Positions 1 to 7,134 of a DNA stretch of 8,662 nt are shown here, one piece after another. The notes under the pieces are model-generated. The model was not told where the DNA came from, searched no databases, and saw only the letters and a program-made list of their open reading frames with translations. The position numbers and the translations under genes are program-made. The stretch covers positions 1 through 8,662 of the forward strand of contig JAUXFR010000040.1 in the NCBI GenBank assembly GCA_030622805.1. The letters are read 5' to 3'. Origin of the DNA: Anaerolineae bacterium. Lineage in GTDB: Bacteria > Chloroflexota > Anaerolineae > Anaerolineales > UBA4823. How positions within the stretch are numbered: the stretch's first letter is position 1; every line of letters starts with the position of its first letter.

Positions 1-155
1 GAGAGACCAGCGATCGATTGAATGACTTCGCTGAGATATTCCCCGATCGATTCAAGACCGTACCGGGCAATTATCCTGGTATGTCCACTAAATCGAAAAA
101 CGCCCGGAACTGGGGACATAGAGTAAGGTTTTGGGATGATTGGGAATGTATTCAC
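1..155 (-). CDS. N-terminal fragment of a probable GH20 beta-N-acetylhexosaminidase (runs off the left edge)
   Basis: Reading leftward from a GTG at 155-153, the frame stays open for 51 codons to the window edge. The protein begins MNTFPIIPKPYSMSPVPG and continues with a helix-like stretch around residues 29-50 (ARYGLESIGEYLSEVIQSIA). An early IIPKP followed by a Gly-x-Phe strand, a TRIIA strand and an amphipathic helix is the pattern of the alpha/beta domain (Glyco_hydro_20b type) that precedes the catalytic barrel of family 20 hexosaminidases. Those enzymes release terminal GlcNAc or GalNAc from glycans. The catalytic Asp-Glu pair would lie outside the window, so activity cannot be judged. 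The start is supported by AGGTAG eight bases upstream and by an in-frame TAG at 170-168, which excludes longer starts. The opposite strand is also open here (see rejected items), but it lacks a recognisable fold pattern. The family call is inference from a short N-terminus. Confidence 0.62.
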   Translation of the reverse strand, partial: MNTFPIIPKPYSMSPVPGVFRFSGHTRIIARYGLESIGEYLSEVIQSIAGL

Positions 156-163
156 GGTGATTT

Positions 164-169
164 CTACCT
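164..169 (-). promoter_or_regulatory. Ribosome binding site of the leftward GH20-like gene
   Basis: The minus strand reads AGGTAG, with eight bases between it and the GTG start at 155. It favours this GTG over the in-frame ATG at 119, which has only pyrimidine-rich sequence upstream. Confidence 0.5.
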
Positions 170-189
170 ATACTCGTAATGTTTGCGAA

Positions 190-226
190 GTGTCTCATTA
201 TAATAGGAGCGGCTACCGTGCTGATC
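190..226 (-). promoter_or_regulatory. Candidate leftward promoter for the GH20-like gene
   Basis: A perfect TATAAT lies on the minus strand at 202-197. It is part of the self-complementary ATTATAAT at 197-204, so the element also reads TATAAT on the plus strand. Transcription would begin near 190 and give a leader of about 35 bases that contains the AGGTAG site. No good -35 hexamer is visible around 219-226 (the best match is TCAGCA), so the promoter rests on the -10 element and its position. Confidence 0.4.
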
Positions 227-466
227 TAGAAGAATTATACCCAGCGTGAAAGAGCTAGTGACCTGTACCTTGATTATCATCACTGAATTAGCCTGAGCGT
301 GATCTGGCAATCGTGGGAAGTACGGAGTCGCTCACGCCCATGTAAGCCAGAGTCGCTTCCAGGAATTCGAAGCCGGGTACCAGAATCATAAGTAAGAGAG
401 TTCATTAACCCATCATAACTGGTTTGGCAGAATGATACATCCCCATTTTTAGGTATTTATTGATGA

Positions 467-503
467 TTAACAAAACTCTTTTTGCGAGGTTATAATTATG
501 TCA
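467..503 (+). promoter_or_regulatory. Strong sigma70-type promoter of radA, giving a probably leaderless mRNA
   Basis: TTAACA at 467-472 (five of six consensus bases) and TATAAT at 491-496 (six of six) are separated by 18 bases, with AT-rich sequence upstream. Initiation about seven bases after the -10 falls at A503, only three bases before the radA ATG at 506. The GAGG at 486-489 lies inside the promoter and would not be on the transcript, so it should not be read as a Shine-Dalgarno site. Confidence 0.65.
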
Positions 504-505
504 CC

Positions 506-1945
506 ATGCCAAAAACACGCACTCAATACGTTTGCCAGGAATGTGGGCGCACCAGCCCCCGTGAACTGGGACGCTGCCCGGGCTGCGGAGCCTGGAACAG
601 CATGCTGGAGGAGATCGTCCAGGCAGAGCTAAAGCTGGCCAAGCGTCACGCTGCGCGCGGCCTGGCTGGAATCTCCACTCCCAAACGTCTGGCAGAAATC
701 GGCGAAGATATAGAAGAACGCATTCCGCTCTCGCTGGGTGAGTTCGCGCGTGTGCTTGGTGGCGGCGTAGTTCCTGGCTCAATTGTGCTTATCGGCGGTG
801 ATCCTGGCATCGGTAAGTCCACACTGCTGCTGCAGGTTGCCCTGGAAATGGCACGAGGGATCCGAGTGCTGTATGTGTCTGGTGAGGAGTCCGAGCGCCA
901 GATCAAGATGCGCGCCACACGCTTGCTCCATTCGATCGAAGGCAGCCATTCCTCGATAATCCCCGATGAGCTTCTCCTGGTCACTGAAACCAACCTGAGC
1001 GCTATCCTGGAGCATGTCACGCGAGTAAAACCCAGGTTGCTGATCGTAGACTCCATTCAAACAACATACCTGCCGGAACTGGAGTCATCCGCTGGGTCGG
1101 TCACTCAGGTGCGGGAGAGCGCCTCCCGCCTGCGTGAGCTGGCCAAGTCGTCTGGTCTATCAGTCTTCCTGATCGGTCATGTCACCAAGGATGGCAATAT
1201 CGCTGGACCACGCATCCTGGAGCATATCGTGGATACCGTACTCTACCTGGAAGGTGACCGCTTCCAGTCCTATCGTATGCTGCGTTCGGTAAAAAACCGT
1301 TTCGGCGCCACCTCGGAAGTAGGAGTGTTCGAAATGTGTGAGCGCGGCCTGATTGAGGTCGCAAACCCATCAGAGGCGTTCCTGGCGGAGCGCCTGGTCA
1401 ATGCCCCCGGTTCAGCAATAGCTGTGACCATGGAGGGAACCCGACCAATTCTGGTGGAGGTGCAGGGGCTGACAAGCCCAACATCCTTTGGCAACCCGCG
1501 CCGCACACCCAACGGTGTCGATTTTAACCGCTTGCTGCTCACCGTTGCGGTGCTGACCCGCCGGGTAGGGCTGCGGTTGGGAGACCAGGACGTTTTTGTG
1601 AACGTGGTGGGCGGGCTGTCGATCAGCGAACCGGCCGCGGACCTGGCAGTTGCGGCTGCTATCACATCCTCGGTGCGCAACCGTCCGGTACGGGCTGATG
1701 CTGTGTTAATTGGCGAAGTCGGTCTGTCAGGCGAACTGCGTCTGGTTGGGCAAATGCCCGCCCGTCTGCGCGAAGCAGCCAAGCTGGGATTTAAGGACGC
1801 CATCGTACCGCGCCGCCTGCGTAAAGCTGAGCCCTGGCCCCAGGACATCAACATTATCGAAGTGCGTTCCCTGCGCCAGGCACTGGATCACGCTCTTCTG
1901 GCGGTGGATAACAGCGAGGGGGGATTAGGAGACCGGACTCCATAA
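506..1945 (+). CDS. radA: DNA repair protein RadA (Sms)
   Basis: RadA is a cytoplasmic, RecA-related ATPase and DNA helicase that helps process recombination intermediates and extends D-loops during recombinational repair. The 479-residue product has the full family layout. A four-cysteine zinc finger (C10, C13, C24, C27) comes first. An ATPase core follows with Walker A GGDPGIGKST (about 97-106), a Walker B strand LLIVD (about 178-182) and the RadA-specific KNRFG motif (about 263-267). The C-terminal third is the Lon-protease-like domain (for example GGLSISEPAADLAVA and GEVGLSGELR). Length is normal for the family. The ATG at 506 is chosen because the frame then begins MPKTRTQYVCQECG, as is usual, and because the promoter leaves no room for the in-frame TTG at 482. 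The stop overlaps the next start (TAATG), so this gene leads an operon with the membrane protein and dus genes. Confidence 0.96.
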   Translation: MPKTRTQYVCQECGRTSPRELGRCPGCGAWNSMLEEIVQAELKLAKRHAARGLAGISTPKRLAEIGEDIEERIPLSLGEFARVLGGGVVPGSIVLIGGDPGIGKSTLLLQVALEMARGIRVLYVSGEESERQIKMRATRLLHSIEGSHSSIIPDELLLVTETNLSAILEHVTRVKPRLLIVDSIQTTYLPELESSAGSVTQVRESASRLRELAKSSGLSVFLIGHVTKDGNIAGPRILEHIVDTVLYLEGDRFQSYRMLRSVKNRFGATSEVGVFEMCERGLIEVANPSEAFLAERLVNAPGSAIAVTMEGTRPILVEVQGLTSPTSFGNPRRTPNGVDFNRLLLTVAVLTRRVGLRLGDQDVFVNVVGGLSISEPAADLAVAAAITSSVRNRPVRADAVLIGEVGLSGELRLVGQMPARLREAAKLGFKDAIVPRRLRKAEPWPQDINIIEVRSLRQALDHALLAVDNSEGGLGDRTP

Positions 1946-4017
1946 TGGAATTTAGTCGAGCTTTACCTAAGACCGATAGATTAACGCGGGTGTTATCAAA
2001 GATAAGTTTTGGCGCTCGCAGCGTCCCACTGGCGCTGCTGGTACTTTGCATCCTCGCCTACGGGTTCTTTATAAACAGACTGGGATTCTATTGGGATGAT
2101 TGGCCATGGATATGGATGTCGCATATTGAAGGACCAGCGGGTATGCTCCAAATCGATCAGGCTTACCGTCCGCTCTCGGGTGTAATTTTATGGCTTGGCT
2201 CGCTGCTGGCGGGAAAATCTCCCCTCGCCTGGCAGATATTAAACCTGGTGTTCCGCTGGTGCACAGGACTGGCTCTCTGGTGGTCGTTGAGGATGATCTG
2301 GCCGAAGCATCTGGAACGTGCGGTTTGGATTGCTTTTTTATTCCTGGTGTATCCAGGGTTTGGACAGCAGTTTGTATCCGTAAACAGCAGCCGTCACATT
2401 TTACCCCTGGTCACCTTTTTTCTCTCGATCGGGTTCATGGTGTGGGCGATCAGGGAGAAACAGCGCTACTGGTTGTACACTACGGTCGCATTGCTCCTAT
2501 CAATAATTTCATTGTTAGCGACGGATTATTATTTTGGTCTGGAGTTATCCAGACCAGTGATCCTGTGGTTTGTGGTCCGGTCTGACACAACCGGGGGCAA
2601 AGAAAGCTTAAAACGTACCCTTTTATATTGGCTGCCGTATTTAGGCGTTTTCGCACTATTGATTGGATGGCGTTATTTGTCCAGTCTCCAATCAATCTAT
2701 CCAGTTCAAATTACCGATCAAGTTTCTAGACAACCGGTCGCAGCCGTTATTAATTCGGTCGACTCGGTAATACGACATGCCTATTCATCAACCTTAGCAG
2801 CCTGGTCAAAAGTATTTGATATTCCGGTCAGAGCAGATATTGGCTTAAAACGCTTGTTCTTATTCTGGTTGCTGGTAATTCTTTCTTTAATTTTTAGCAT
2901 TTTCTACTTGTTGAAGCTGAAAAGAGACAGCACATCTACCCAAATTTGGAACCAGGCCGTTATTTTGGGCGTGTTTTCTCTCTTGACTGCAGGACTACCA
3001 TTTTTAGCCGCGGATATCCCTATGGGGTTAGAATTTCCAAATGACCGGAGCACGCTCCCGATGATGTTCGGAGCCAGCCTGCTATTTGTGGGTCTGATCG
3101 ATCTCTTGGCCCGTAAAAGGGAAATAAAAATATTCATTATTGCTTTCGCTGTCAGCCTGGCAACGGGGTCGCATGTACTGACTGCAATCTCTTACGAGAA
3201 TGATTGGAATGTGCAGTCATCCTTTCTCAGACAGTTAACACAGCGTGCGCCCGATCTGAAACCCGGTACAGCAATTGTATACCAGTATACGCCGGCTTTG
3301 CAGGAAGTGCATTTCAGTGATAATTCGCTCACTGCCATATTGAACTGGGTATATGATCCTGATTTCAGCGGTCAGGAGCTTCCGTACTACCTGTATGATT
3401 TGAGATTACGTTCAGATCAGGTGATCAGTAATCTCGCAGATGGAATTCCCTTCCACTCTGAATATGGAGCCTATTTATTTTCCGGTTCCAGCGAAGATGT
3501 CCTGGTTGTGCAGTTTGCTTCACCCTGGTGCCTGCAGATTCTGCAGCCGCAGTATATGAGGCTTTATCCAAACCTGCCGTACTATCTGGATCGCTCGGTC
3601 AAATATTCCAACCTGGGAGTGATCGAATCGGGCACAAATACGCCAGCCGGGCTGCCTGACGAAGTATTCATCAGTGATCCGGATCCGAATTGGTGTTTTT
3701 ACTACCAGCAGGCTGACCTGGCTCGCCAGCAGGGGGATTGGCACAAAGTTGCTGAAATCGGAGACCTGGCATTTCTGCTGGATGATCCTCCAAAACAACC
3801 CACGGAATATCTGCCGTATATCCAGGGTTATGGATACGTGGGGCGTTGGGATCGCGCTGCGGATCTGACACTTGAAGCGATCAGGGAAGACGAGCATTCA
3901 CAACCGATTTTGTGCCTGGTTTGGGCAGATATGGAAGAAAACACCCTCGACACGATTGAAAAAGAACGAGGGATTGCCAGGGTCATGGAGCAAATGAAGT
4001 GCCGGGAGGGTGAGTGA
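1945..4017 (+). CDS. GT-C-like integral membrane glycosyltransferase with C-terminal soluble TPR-like tail
   Basis: This 690-residue protein has a short basic N-terminus, a first membrane segment near 27-44 and an outward loop with WDDW at 50-53, then YRPLSG at 74-79. About nine or ten further hydrophobic segments run to roughly residue 413. An acidic pair in the first extracytoplasmic loop followed by many helices is the plan of GT-C enzymes, which use polyprenyl-phosphate sugars outside the membrane. The donor and acceptor cannot be inferred. Residues 415-690 are soluble and should face outward or sit on the membrane surface. Two TPR-like helical pairs are visible, at about 586-612 (DLARQQGDWHKVAEIGDLAF) and 622-647 (YGYVGRWDRAADLTLEAI). 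The ATG overlaps the radA stop by one base, and AGGAG at 1927-1931 is 13 bases away, so translation is probably coupled. Base composition is visibly more AT-rich than radA around 2500-3200. It could also be a non-catalytic conserved membrane protein of the same fold. Confidence 0.72.
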   Translation: MEFSRALPKTDRLTRVLSKISFGARSVPLALLVLCILAYGFFINRLGFYWDDWPWIWMSHIEGPAGMLQIDQAYRPLSGVILWLGSLLAGKSPLAWQILNLVFRWCTGLALWWSLRMIWPKHLERAVWIAFLFLVYPGFGQQFVSVNSSRHILPLVTFFLSIGFMVWAIREKQRYWLYTTVALLLSIISLLATDYYFGLELSRPVILWFVVRSDTTGGKESLKRTLLYWLPYLGVFALLIGWRYLSSLQSIYPVQITDQVSRQPVAAVINSVDSVIRHAYSSTLAAWSKVFDIPVRADIGLKRLFLFWLLVILSLIFSIFYLLKLKRDSTSTQIWNQAVILGVFSLLTAGLPFLAADIPMGLEFPNDRSTLPMMFGASLLFVGLIDLLARKREIKIFIIAFAVSLATGSHVLTAISYENDWNVQSSFLRQLTQRAPDLKPGTAIVYQYTPALQEVHFSDNSLTAILNWVYDPDFSGQELPYYLYDLRLRSDQVISNLADGIPFHSEYGAYLFSGSSEDVLVVQFASPWCLQILQPQYMRLYPNLPYYLDRSVKYSNLGVIESGTNTPAGLPDEVFISDPDPNWCFYYQQADLARQQGDWHKVAEIGDLAFLLDDPPKQPTEYLPYIQGYGYVGRWDRAADLTLEAIREDEHSQPILCLVWADMEENTLDTIEKERGIARVMEQMKCREGE
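4004..4009 (+). promoter_or_regulatory. Ribosome binding site that sets the dus start
   Basis: GGGAGG inside the 3' end of the membrane protein gene lies nine bases before the TTG at 4019. The in-frame GTG at 4010 directly abuts this site and could not use it. Confidence 0.55.
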
Positions 4018-4018
4018 T

Positions 4019-4984
4019 TTGACCAGATCAGACCCCGTTTTTTATATCAATGCCATACCCATATATGGTGACCTGATCCTCTCTCCGATGGCTGGCTACT
4101 CAGACCAGCCGTTCCGTTCACTTTGCCGTGAGTTGGGTTCAGCGATGAGCTATACAGAGTTCATCAACGCCATTGAAATCGTGCAGAACCGCCGTCTCAG
4201 CATACGGCTGGAACAGCGGCTGGCTTACCTTCCGGAAGAACGACCGGTGGTCTTCCAGTTATTTGATAATGATCCGGACAGGCTTCTTCAGGCGGCATTA
4301 AAATTGCAGGCTTATAAACCGGATATCATCGACATCAATATGGGTTGTTCAGTACGAAGAGTCTCAGGACGGGGTGCGGGAGCTGGTCTGATGCGGACAC
4401 CGCTCAAAATAGCCCGCATCTTCGATACATTGAATAAATCCCTGGAAGTACCGGTTACGGGCAAGATCCGCCTGGGATGGGATGATGAATGCCTCAACTA
4501 CAGATTGATCGCCCGTATCATTGAGGAGAACGGCGGCTCTTTAATCGCAATTCATGGACGTACTAAAGCCCAAGGCTACGGCGGCGAAGCGAATTGGGAC
4601 GCTATTGCCGAGGTCAAAGATGCGGTCTCAATCCCGGTAATCGGCAATGGAGATGTGCGAACGGTTGAGGATATTGAGCGTCTGGAATCACACACAAGAT
4701 GCGATGGCGTAATGATCGGTCGTGCAGCGGTTGGAAACCCCTGGATATTCTCTCGCATCGATCGGATGCAGGTGCCTCATGTCCAGGTCCGCAGCACTAT
4801 GCTCGATCACCTGCAACGGATGCTCTCTTTTTATGGTGAAGAGCGCGGGCTGGTGCTGTTCCGCAAGCACATCAATCGCTATCTGAGTCCCTATCCGCTT
4901 ACCAAAGAGCAGCGCCTGAAAATCCTGACAGCCGACCATCCGCACGAGTTCGCTGATTTGTTGGACACGCAACTCGCTCGATAG
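4019..4984 (+). CDS. dus: tRNA-dihydrouridine synthase family protein
   Basis: Dus enzymes are FMN-dependent and use NADPH to reduce specific uridines in the D-loop region of tRNA. The product of about 321 residues shows the TIM-barrel motifs in order: PMAGYSDQPFR (about 23-33) for flavin binding, NMGCS with the catalytic cysteine near 110, GKIRLGW with a lysine near 149, IHGRT with a histidine near 179, and GNGD (209-212) and IGRAAVGNPW for the FMN phosphate. A shorter helical region follows at the C-terminus. The cysteine is followed by SVRRVSGRGAGAGLM, where the commonest form has Pro after Cys and KKV. This is a subgroup variant and not a broken site. The TTG start is preferred because GGGAGG lies nine bases upstream. 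A GTG at 4010 would add three residues and overlap the preceding gene. The gap to the preceding stop is one base, so it is probably co-transcribed. Which of the DusA, B or C positions it modifies cannot be decided. Confidence 0.92.
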   Translation: MTRSDPVFYINAIPIYGDLILSPMAGYSDQPFRSLCRELGSAMSYTEFINAIEIVQNRRLSIRLEQRLAYLPEERPVVFQLFDNDPDRLLQAALKLQAYKPDIIDINMGCSVRRVSGRGAGAGLMRTPLKIARIFDTLNKSLEVPVTGKIRLGWDDECLNYRLIARIIEENGGSLIAIHGRTKAQGYGGEANWDAIAEVKDAVSIPVIGNGDVRTVEDIERLESHTRCDGVMIGRAAVGNPWIFSRIDRMQVPHVQVRSTMLDHLQRMLSFYGEERGLVLFRKHINRYLSPYPLTKEQRLKILTADHPHEFADLLDTQLAR

Positions 4985-5015
4985 ATTTTACTATCTGCTT
5001 ACCCCCAGTTTTTTT
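4980..5015 (+). terminator. Weak terminator candidate after dus
   Basis: GATAG and CTATC (4980-4984 and 4991-4995) can pair around a six-base loop, and a run of seven T lies at 5009-5015. The stem is short and AT-rich, it includes the dus stop codon, and the T-run is 13 bases away. This would be a poor intrinsic terminator and is listed only because nothing better is present. Confidence 0.2.
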
Positions 5016-5099
5016 CATAGAATCACGTTCATCTTTTCCTGATCTGTAAATTGTATGGTTCACTCACTCTATCCTATTAAGAATCTATATAAATCTACA

Positions 5100-5127
5100 T
5101 TGACCGGATTGTAATTTCTGGTAAATT
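5100..5127 (+). promoter_or_regulatory. Candidate promoter for the PucC-like transporter gene
   Basis: TTGACC at 5100-5105 and TAAATT at 5122-5127 are separated by 16 bases. This would start a transcript near 5134 with a leader of about 57 bases. The surrounding 200 bases are AT-rich and hold other partial matches (for example TATAAA at 5088-5093), so the exact site is uncertain. Confidence 0.35.
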
Positions 5128-5190
5128 TAGCGTTGGATTCATAGTACACTCAAACAAGCACCACATCATTAAAGGGAAAAGGCAATCAAC

Positions 5191-6498
5191 ATGTTTCGCC
5201 AGCGCGTTCAACTGGGATTGATCCACGTCGCCGTAGCTATGACTCTGGTTCCAATTAACAGCACACTTAACCGTATCATGATCAAAGAGCTGGCGTTGTC
5301 TGCAACACTGGTAGCGATGCTGGCTTCCTTGCCGTATCTTTTCTCCCCCATCCAGATGGCGATCGGGTCGTTTTCGGACCGCAACCCTATAATTGGATAC
5401 CGCCGTACACCCTATATTGCACTCGGGCTTCTTCTATGCGTGCTGGGTGTGATTGTCGCACCGCGAGCAGCATATCTGATGTCAACCCATTGGTGGAAGG
5501 GTCTGATATTGGGGATTGTGTCCTTCGGCGCATGGGGAATGGGCTACAACTTCGCCTCGGTCTCATATCTCTCACTCGCTTCTGAACTTTCGGGCGCAAA
5601 GGGGCGTTCGCGCACGATTTCCGTGATGTTTTTTATGATGATCGTGGGTATTATTCTGACTGCTTTAGGTTTGAGCCGCTTATTGGAAACATATTCACCT
5701 GGCGTTTTGGAAAGAGCTTTCTTGATCGTCGCTGTGACAGCTTTCATCCTGGGAGTACTTGGCTTGATCGGCTTAGAACCGCGCGCGAAGGAGAAGCCTG
5801 AAGGCACAAAGGAGCGTATTCGAACGAGTTCCCAAGTACGTTTTATTATTGAGAATAAACAGGTCGCTCTGTTTTTCGTTTATTTGGTGATCATGTTAAC
5901 GGCGATCCTGGGACAGGATATCCTGCTGGAACCCTTCGCCGCCGAAGCATTTGATATGTCTGTACAGCAGACCACAAGTATCACCGCTATCTGGGGCGTC
6001 TGCTTCTTGCTGTCTTTAGTTGCGGCTGGGGTATCAGAAGGACGGATTTCCAAGCGTACAGTAGCGATAGTCGGTGCCTGGGGAGCGATTTCTTCGTTTC
6101 TATTGATTGCCGGCAGCGCTTTGGCTGCCAATCAGGGCATCTTCTATCTCGGCGTAGTGCTATTGGGGTTATCAACTGGTCTGGCAACGGTCTCCAATCT
6201 GTCCCTGATGCTGGATATGACTATCGCTGGCAAGGTCGGTATGTTCATCGGCATCTGGGGCGTGGCCAATGCCCTGGCACGCCTGACCGGGAACGTAATG
6301 AGCGGCGTAGTGAGGGATATCGTCACGATCCTAACCCAAAATCCGGTATCCGGTTATATGGTAGTGTTTGTGATTGAGGCGCTATTGCTGGGTGTATCGC
6401 TGGTACTGCTGAGAGGCATCGATGTCCGCGCATTCCGCAAACAGGTGGAGGATCAACCCAATTTGATCGAGCGCGCAGCAATGGCGAATGATACATGA
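5191..6498 (+). CDS. PucC/BCD-family major facilitator transporter
   Basis: A 435-residue membrane protein with about 12 hydrophobic segments. The N-terminal half has LIHVAVAMTLVPINSTLNRI (9-28) and the cytoplasmic loop GSFSDRNPIIGYRRTPYI (59-76), which combines MFS motif A with the PucC-type ending. The C-terminal half has GQDILLEPFAAEAFDMS (241-257) and LMLDMTIAGKVGMFIGIWG (339-357), both typical of the PucC family. Well-studied relatives act in assembly of light-harvesting complexes or delivery of (bacterio)chlorophyll in phototrophs. Many family members occur elsewhere with unknown substrates. No pigment-synthesis or antenna gene lies in this window, so substrate and direction of transport are unknown. 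The start ATG follows AAAAGG at 5177-5182 at a spacing of eight bases. The regulator gene begins 12 bases after its stop, so the pair is probably one transcript. Confidence 0.85.
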   Translation: MFRQRVQLGLIHVAVAMTLVPINSTLNRIMIKELALSATLVAMLASLPYLFSPIQMAIGSFSDRNPIIGYRRTPYIALGLLLCVLGVIVAPRAAYLMSTHWWKGLILGIVSFGAWGMGYNFASVSYLSLASELSGAKGRSRTISVMFFMMIVGIILTALGLSRLLETYSPGVLERAFLIVAVTAFILGVLGLIGLEPRAKEKPEGTKERIRTSSQVRFIIENKQVALFFVYLVIMLTAILGQDILLEPFAAEAFDMSVQQTTSITAIWGVCFLLSLVAAGVSEGRISKRTVAIVGAWGAISSFLLIAGSALAANQGIFYLGVVLLGLSTGLATVSNLSLMLDMTIAGKVGMFIGIWGVANALARLTGNVMSGVVRDIVTILTQNPVSGYMVVFVIEALLLGVSLVLLRGIDVRAFRKQVEDQPNLIERAAMANDT

Positions 6499-6510
6499 TG
6501 AGGTGGTTTA

Positions 6511-7134
6511 ATGTCTGGTGAGTGGTTGAGCCTGAGCGATGTGGCCGATATATTAGGTGTGCACCCCGGGACGGTCCGCAACTGGTCCAACCAGGGCTTG
6601 CTGCCGGTGCACCGCACCCAGGGTGGACATCGCCGCTACCGGCGCAGCGAAATCGAATTGTGGGTGCAGTCCAGGCAAGCGGAGCGTCCGGTTGACGCCC
6701 GGTTAGTTGTGCAGAACGCGCTGAGGAATACTCGCTTCCGCGTCAGTGAGGGACGGTTAGAGAACGAGCACTGGTACGGTAAACTTGATGATGAGGCGCG
6801 TAAGCAGTACCGACGCAGTGGTCGCAGCATGCTGCAGGGACTGATTAACTACCTCAATGCCAGAGATGCACATGCAGTTTCAGAAGCCCGGGGTTTGGGC
6901 TTCGAGTACGCCGCCCGCGGTTGGCGCTGTGGGCTGAACAGCGCAGAAGCTACCCGAGCCTTTTTGTTCTTCCGCAATGTACTGATCGAATCGATGCTGA
7001 ATGTGTACGAAGCAGCTGCGGTTCAATCTCCTTATGCCTGGAGTGACATGTTTCGCAGGATGAACATATTTACGGATCAGATCCTAATCGTGCTTCTGGA
7101 GACCTATGATGCATATCAGCGATCTGAGTCATGA
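6511..7134 (+). CDS. MerR-type HTH protein with helical C-terminal domain
   Basis: Residues 5-52 form a winged helix of the MerR/excisionase kind: LSLSDVADILGVHPGTVRNW is the helix-turn-helix and GLLPVHRTQGGHRRYRRSEI is the wing. After a linker, residues 80-205 are predicted to be nearly all helical, with EARGLGFEYAARGW (125-138) and AFLFFRNVLIESMLNVYEAA (150-169). The spacing of a conserved Gly, an Arg-Gly pair and an FFRN helix resembles RsbRD N-terminal sensor-type bundles, but this is only a pattern resemblance. No cobalamin-binding or metal-binding cysteine motif typical of MerR sensors is visible. GAGGTGG at 6500-6506 precedes the ATG. It follows the PucC-like transporter by 12 bases, so it probably regulates that operon or responds to the transported compound. 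Its ligand and its target operator are unknown. Confidence 0.8.
   Translation: MSGEWLSLSDVADILGVHPGTVRNWSNQGLLPVHRTQGGHRRYRRSEIELWVQSRQAERPVDARLVVQNALRNTRFRVSEGRLENEHWYGKLDDEARKQYRRSGRSMLQGLINYLNARDAHAVSEARGLGFEYAARGWRCGLNSAEATRAFLFFRNVLIESMLNVYEAAAVQSPYAWSDMFRRMNIFTDQILIVLLETYDAYQRSES

Larger units (their letters stand above)
156..505. other. Divergent intergenic region between the GH20-like gene and radA
   Basis: About 350 bases separate the two divergent starts. The left end holds the leftward promoter and the right end the radA promoter. Between about 227 and 466 I see no open frame of useful length, no tRNA-like arms, no strong terminator and no clear operator palindrome. A six-base inverted pair (TGAGCG near 293 and CGCTCA near 329) with a loop of about 30 bases, and a repeated GAGTCGCT (325-332 and 350-357), are the only repeats noted, and both are weak. 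The last 60 bases become AT-rich towards the radA promoter. Confidence 0.6.

Noticed and set aside
11..55. Near-perfect direct repeat CGATCGATTGAA / CGATCGATTCAA at 11-22 and 44-55
   Set aside because: Two copies only, 33 bases apart and in the same codon phase inside a coding sequence. No array or operator context.
132..143. Identical TGGGATGATTGG at 132-143 and 2093-2104
   Set aside because: In one place it is antisense to the GH20-like gene and in the other it encodes the WDDW motif. A single 12-13 base match with unrelated flanks is most simply chance.
3..179. Plus-strand open frame of 58 codons entering from the left edge and ending in TAA at 177-179
   Set aside because: It overlaps the minus-strand frame codon for codon. 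The minus-strand reading has a recognisable GH20 N-terminal pattern plus a ribosome site, while the plus reading matches nothing I know.
361..390. TTCGAAGCC segment resembling a tRNA T-loop
   Set aside because: The flanking bases cannot form a T-arm stem, and no anticodon or acceptor arms are present nearby.
498..626. Out-of-frame ATG ORF of about 42 codons overlapping the start of radA
   Set aside because: It lies in another frame of a clearly conserved gene, has no family features, and its ATG would precede the predicted transcription start.
1270..1854. 194-codon minus-strand ORF opposite radA
   Set aside because: This is a shadow of GC-rich coding sequence: Arg/Ser/Thr-rich, no domain pattern, and radA on the plus strand is unambiguous.
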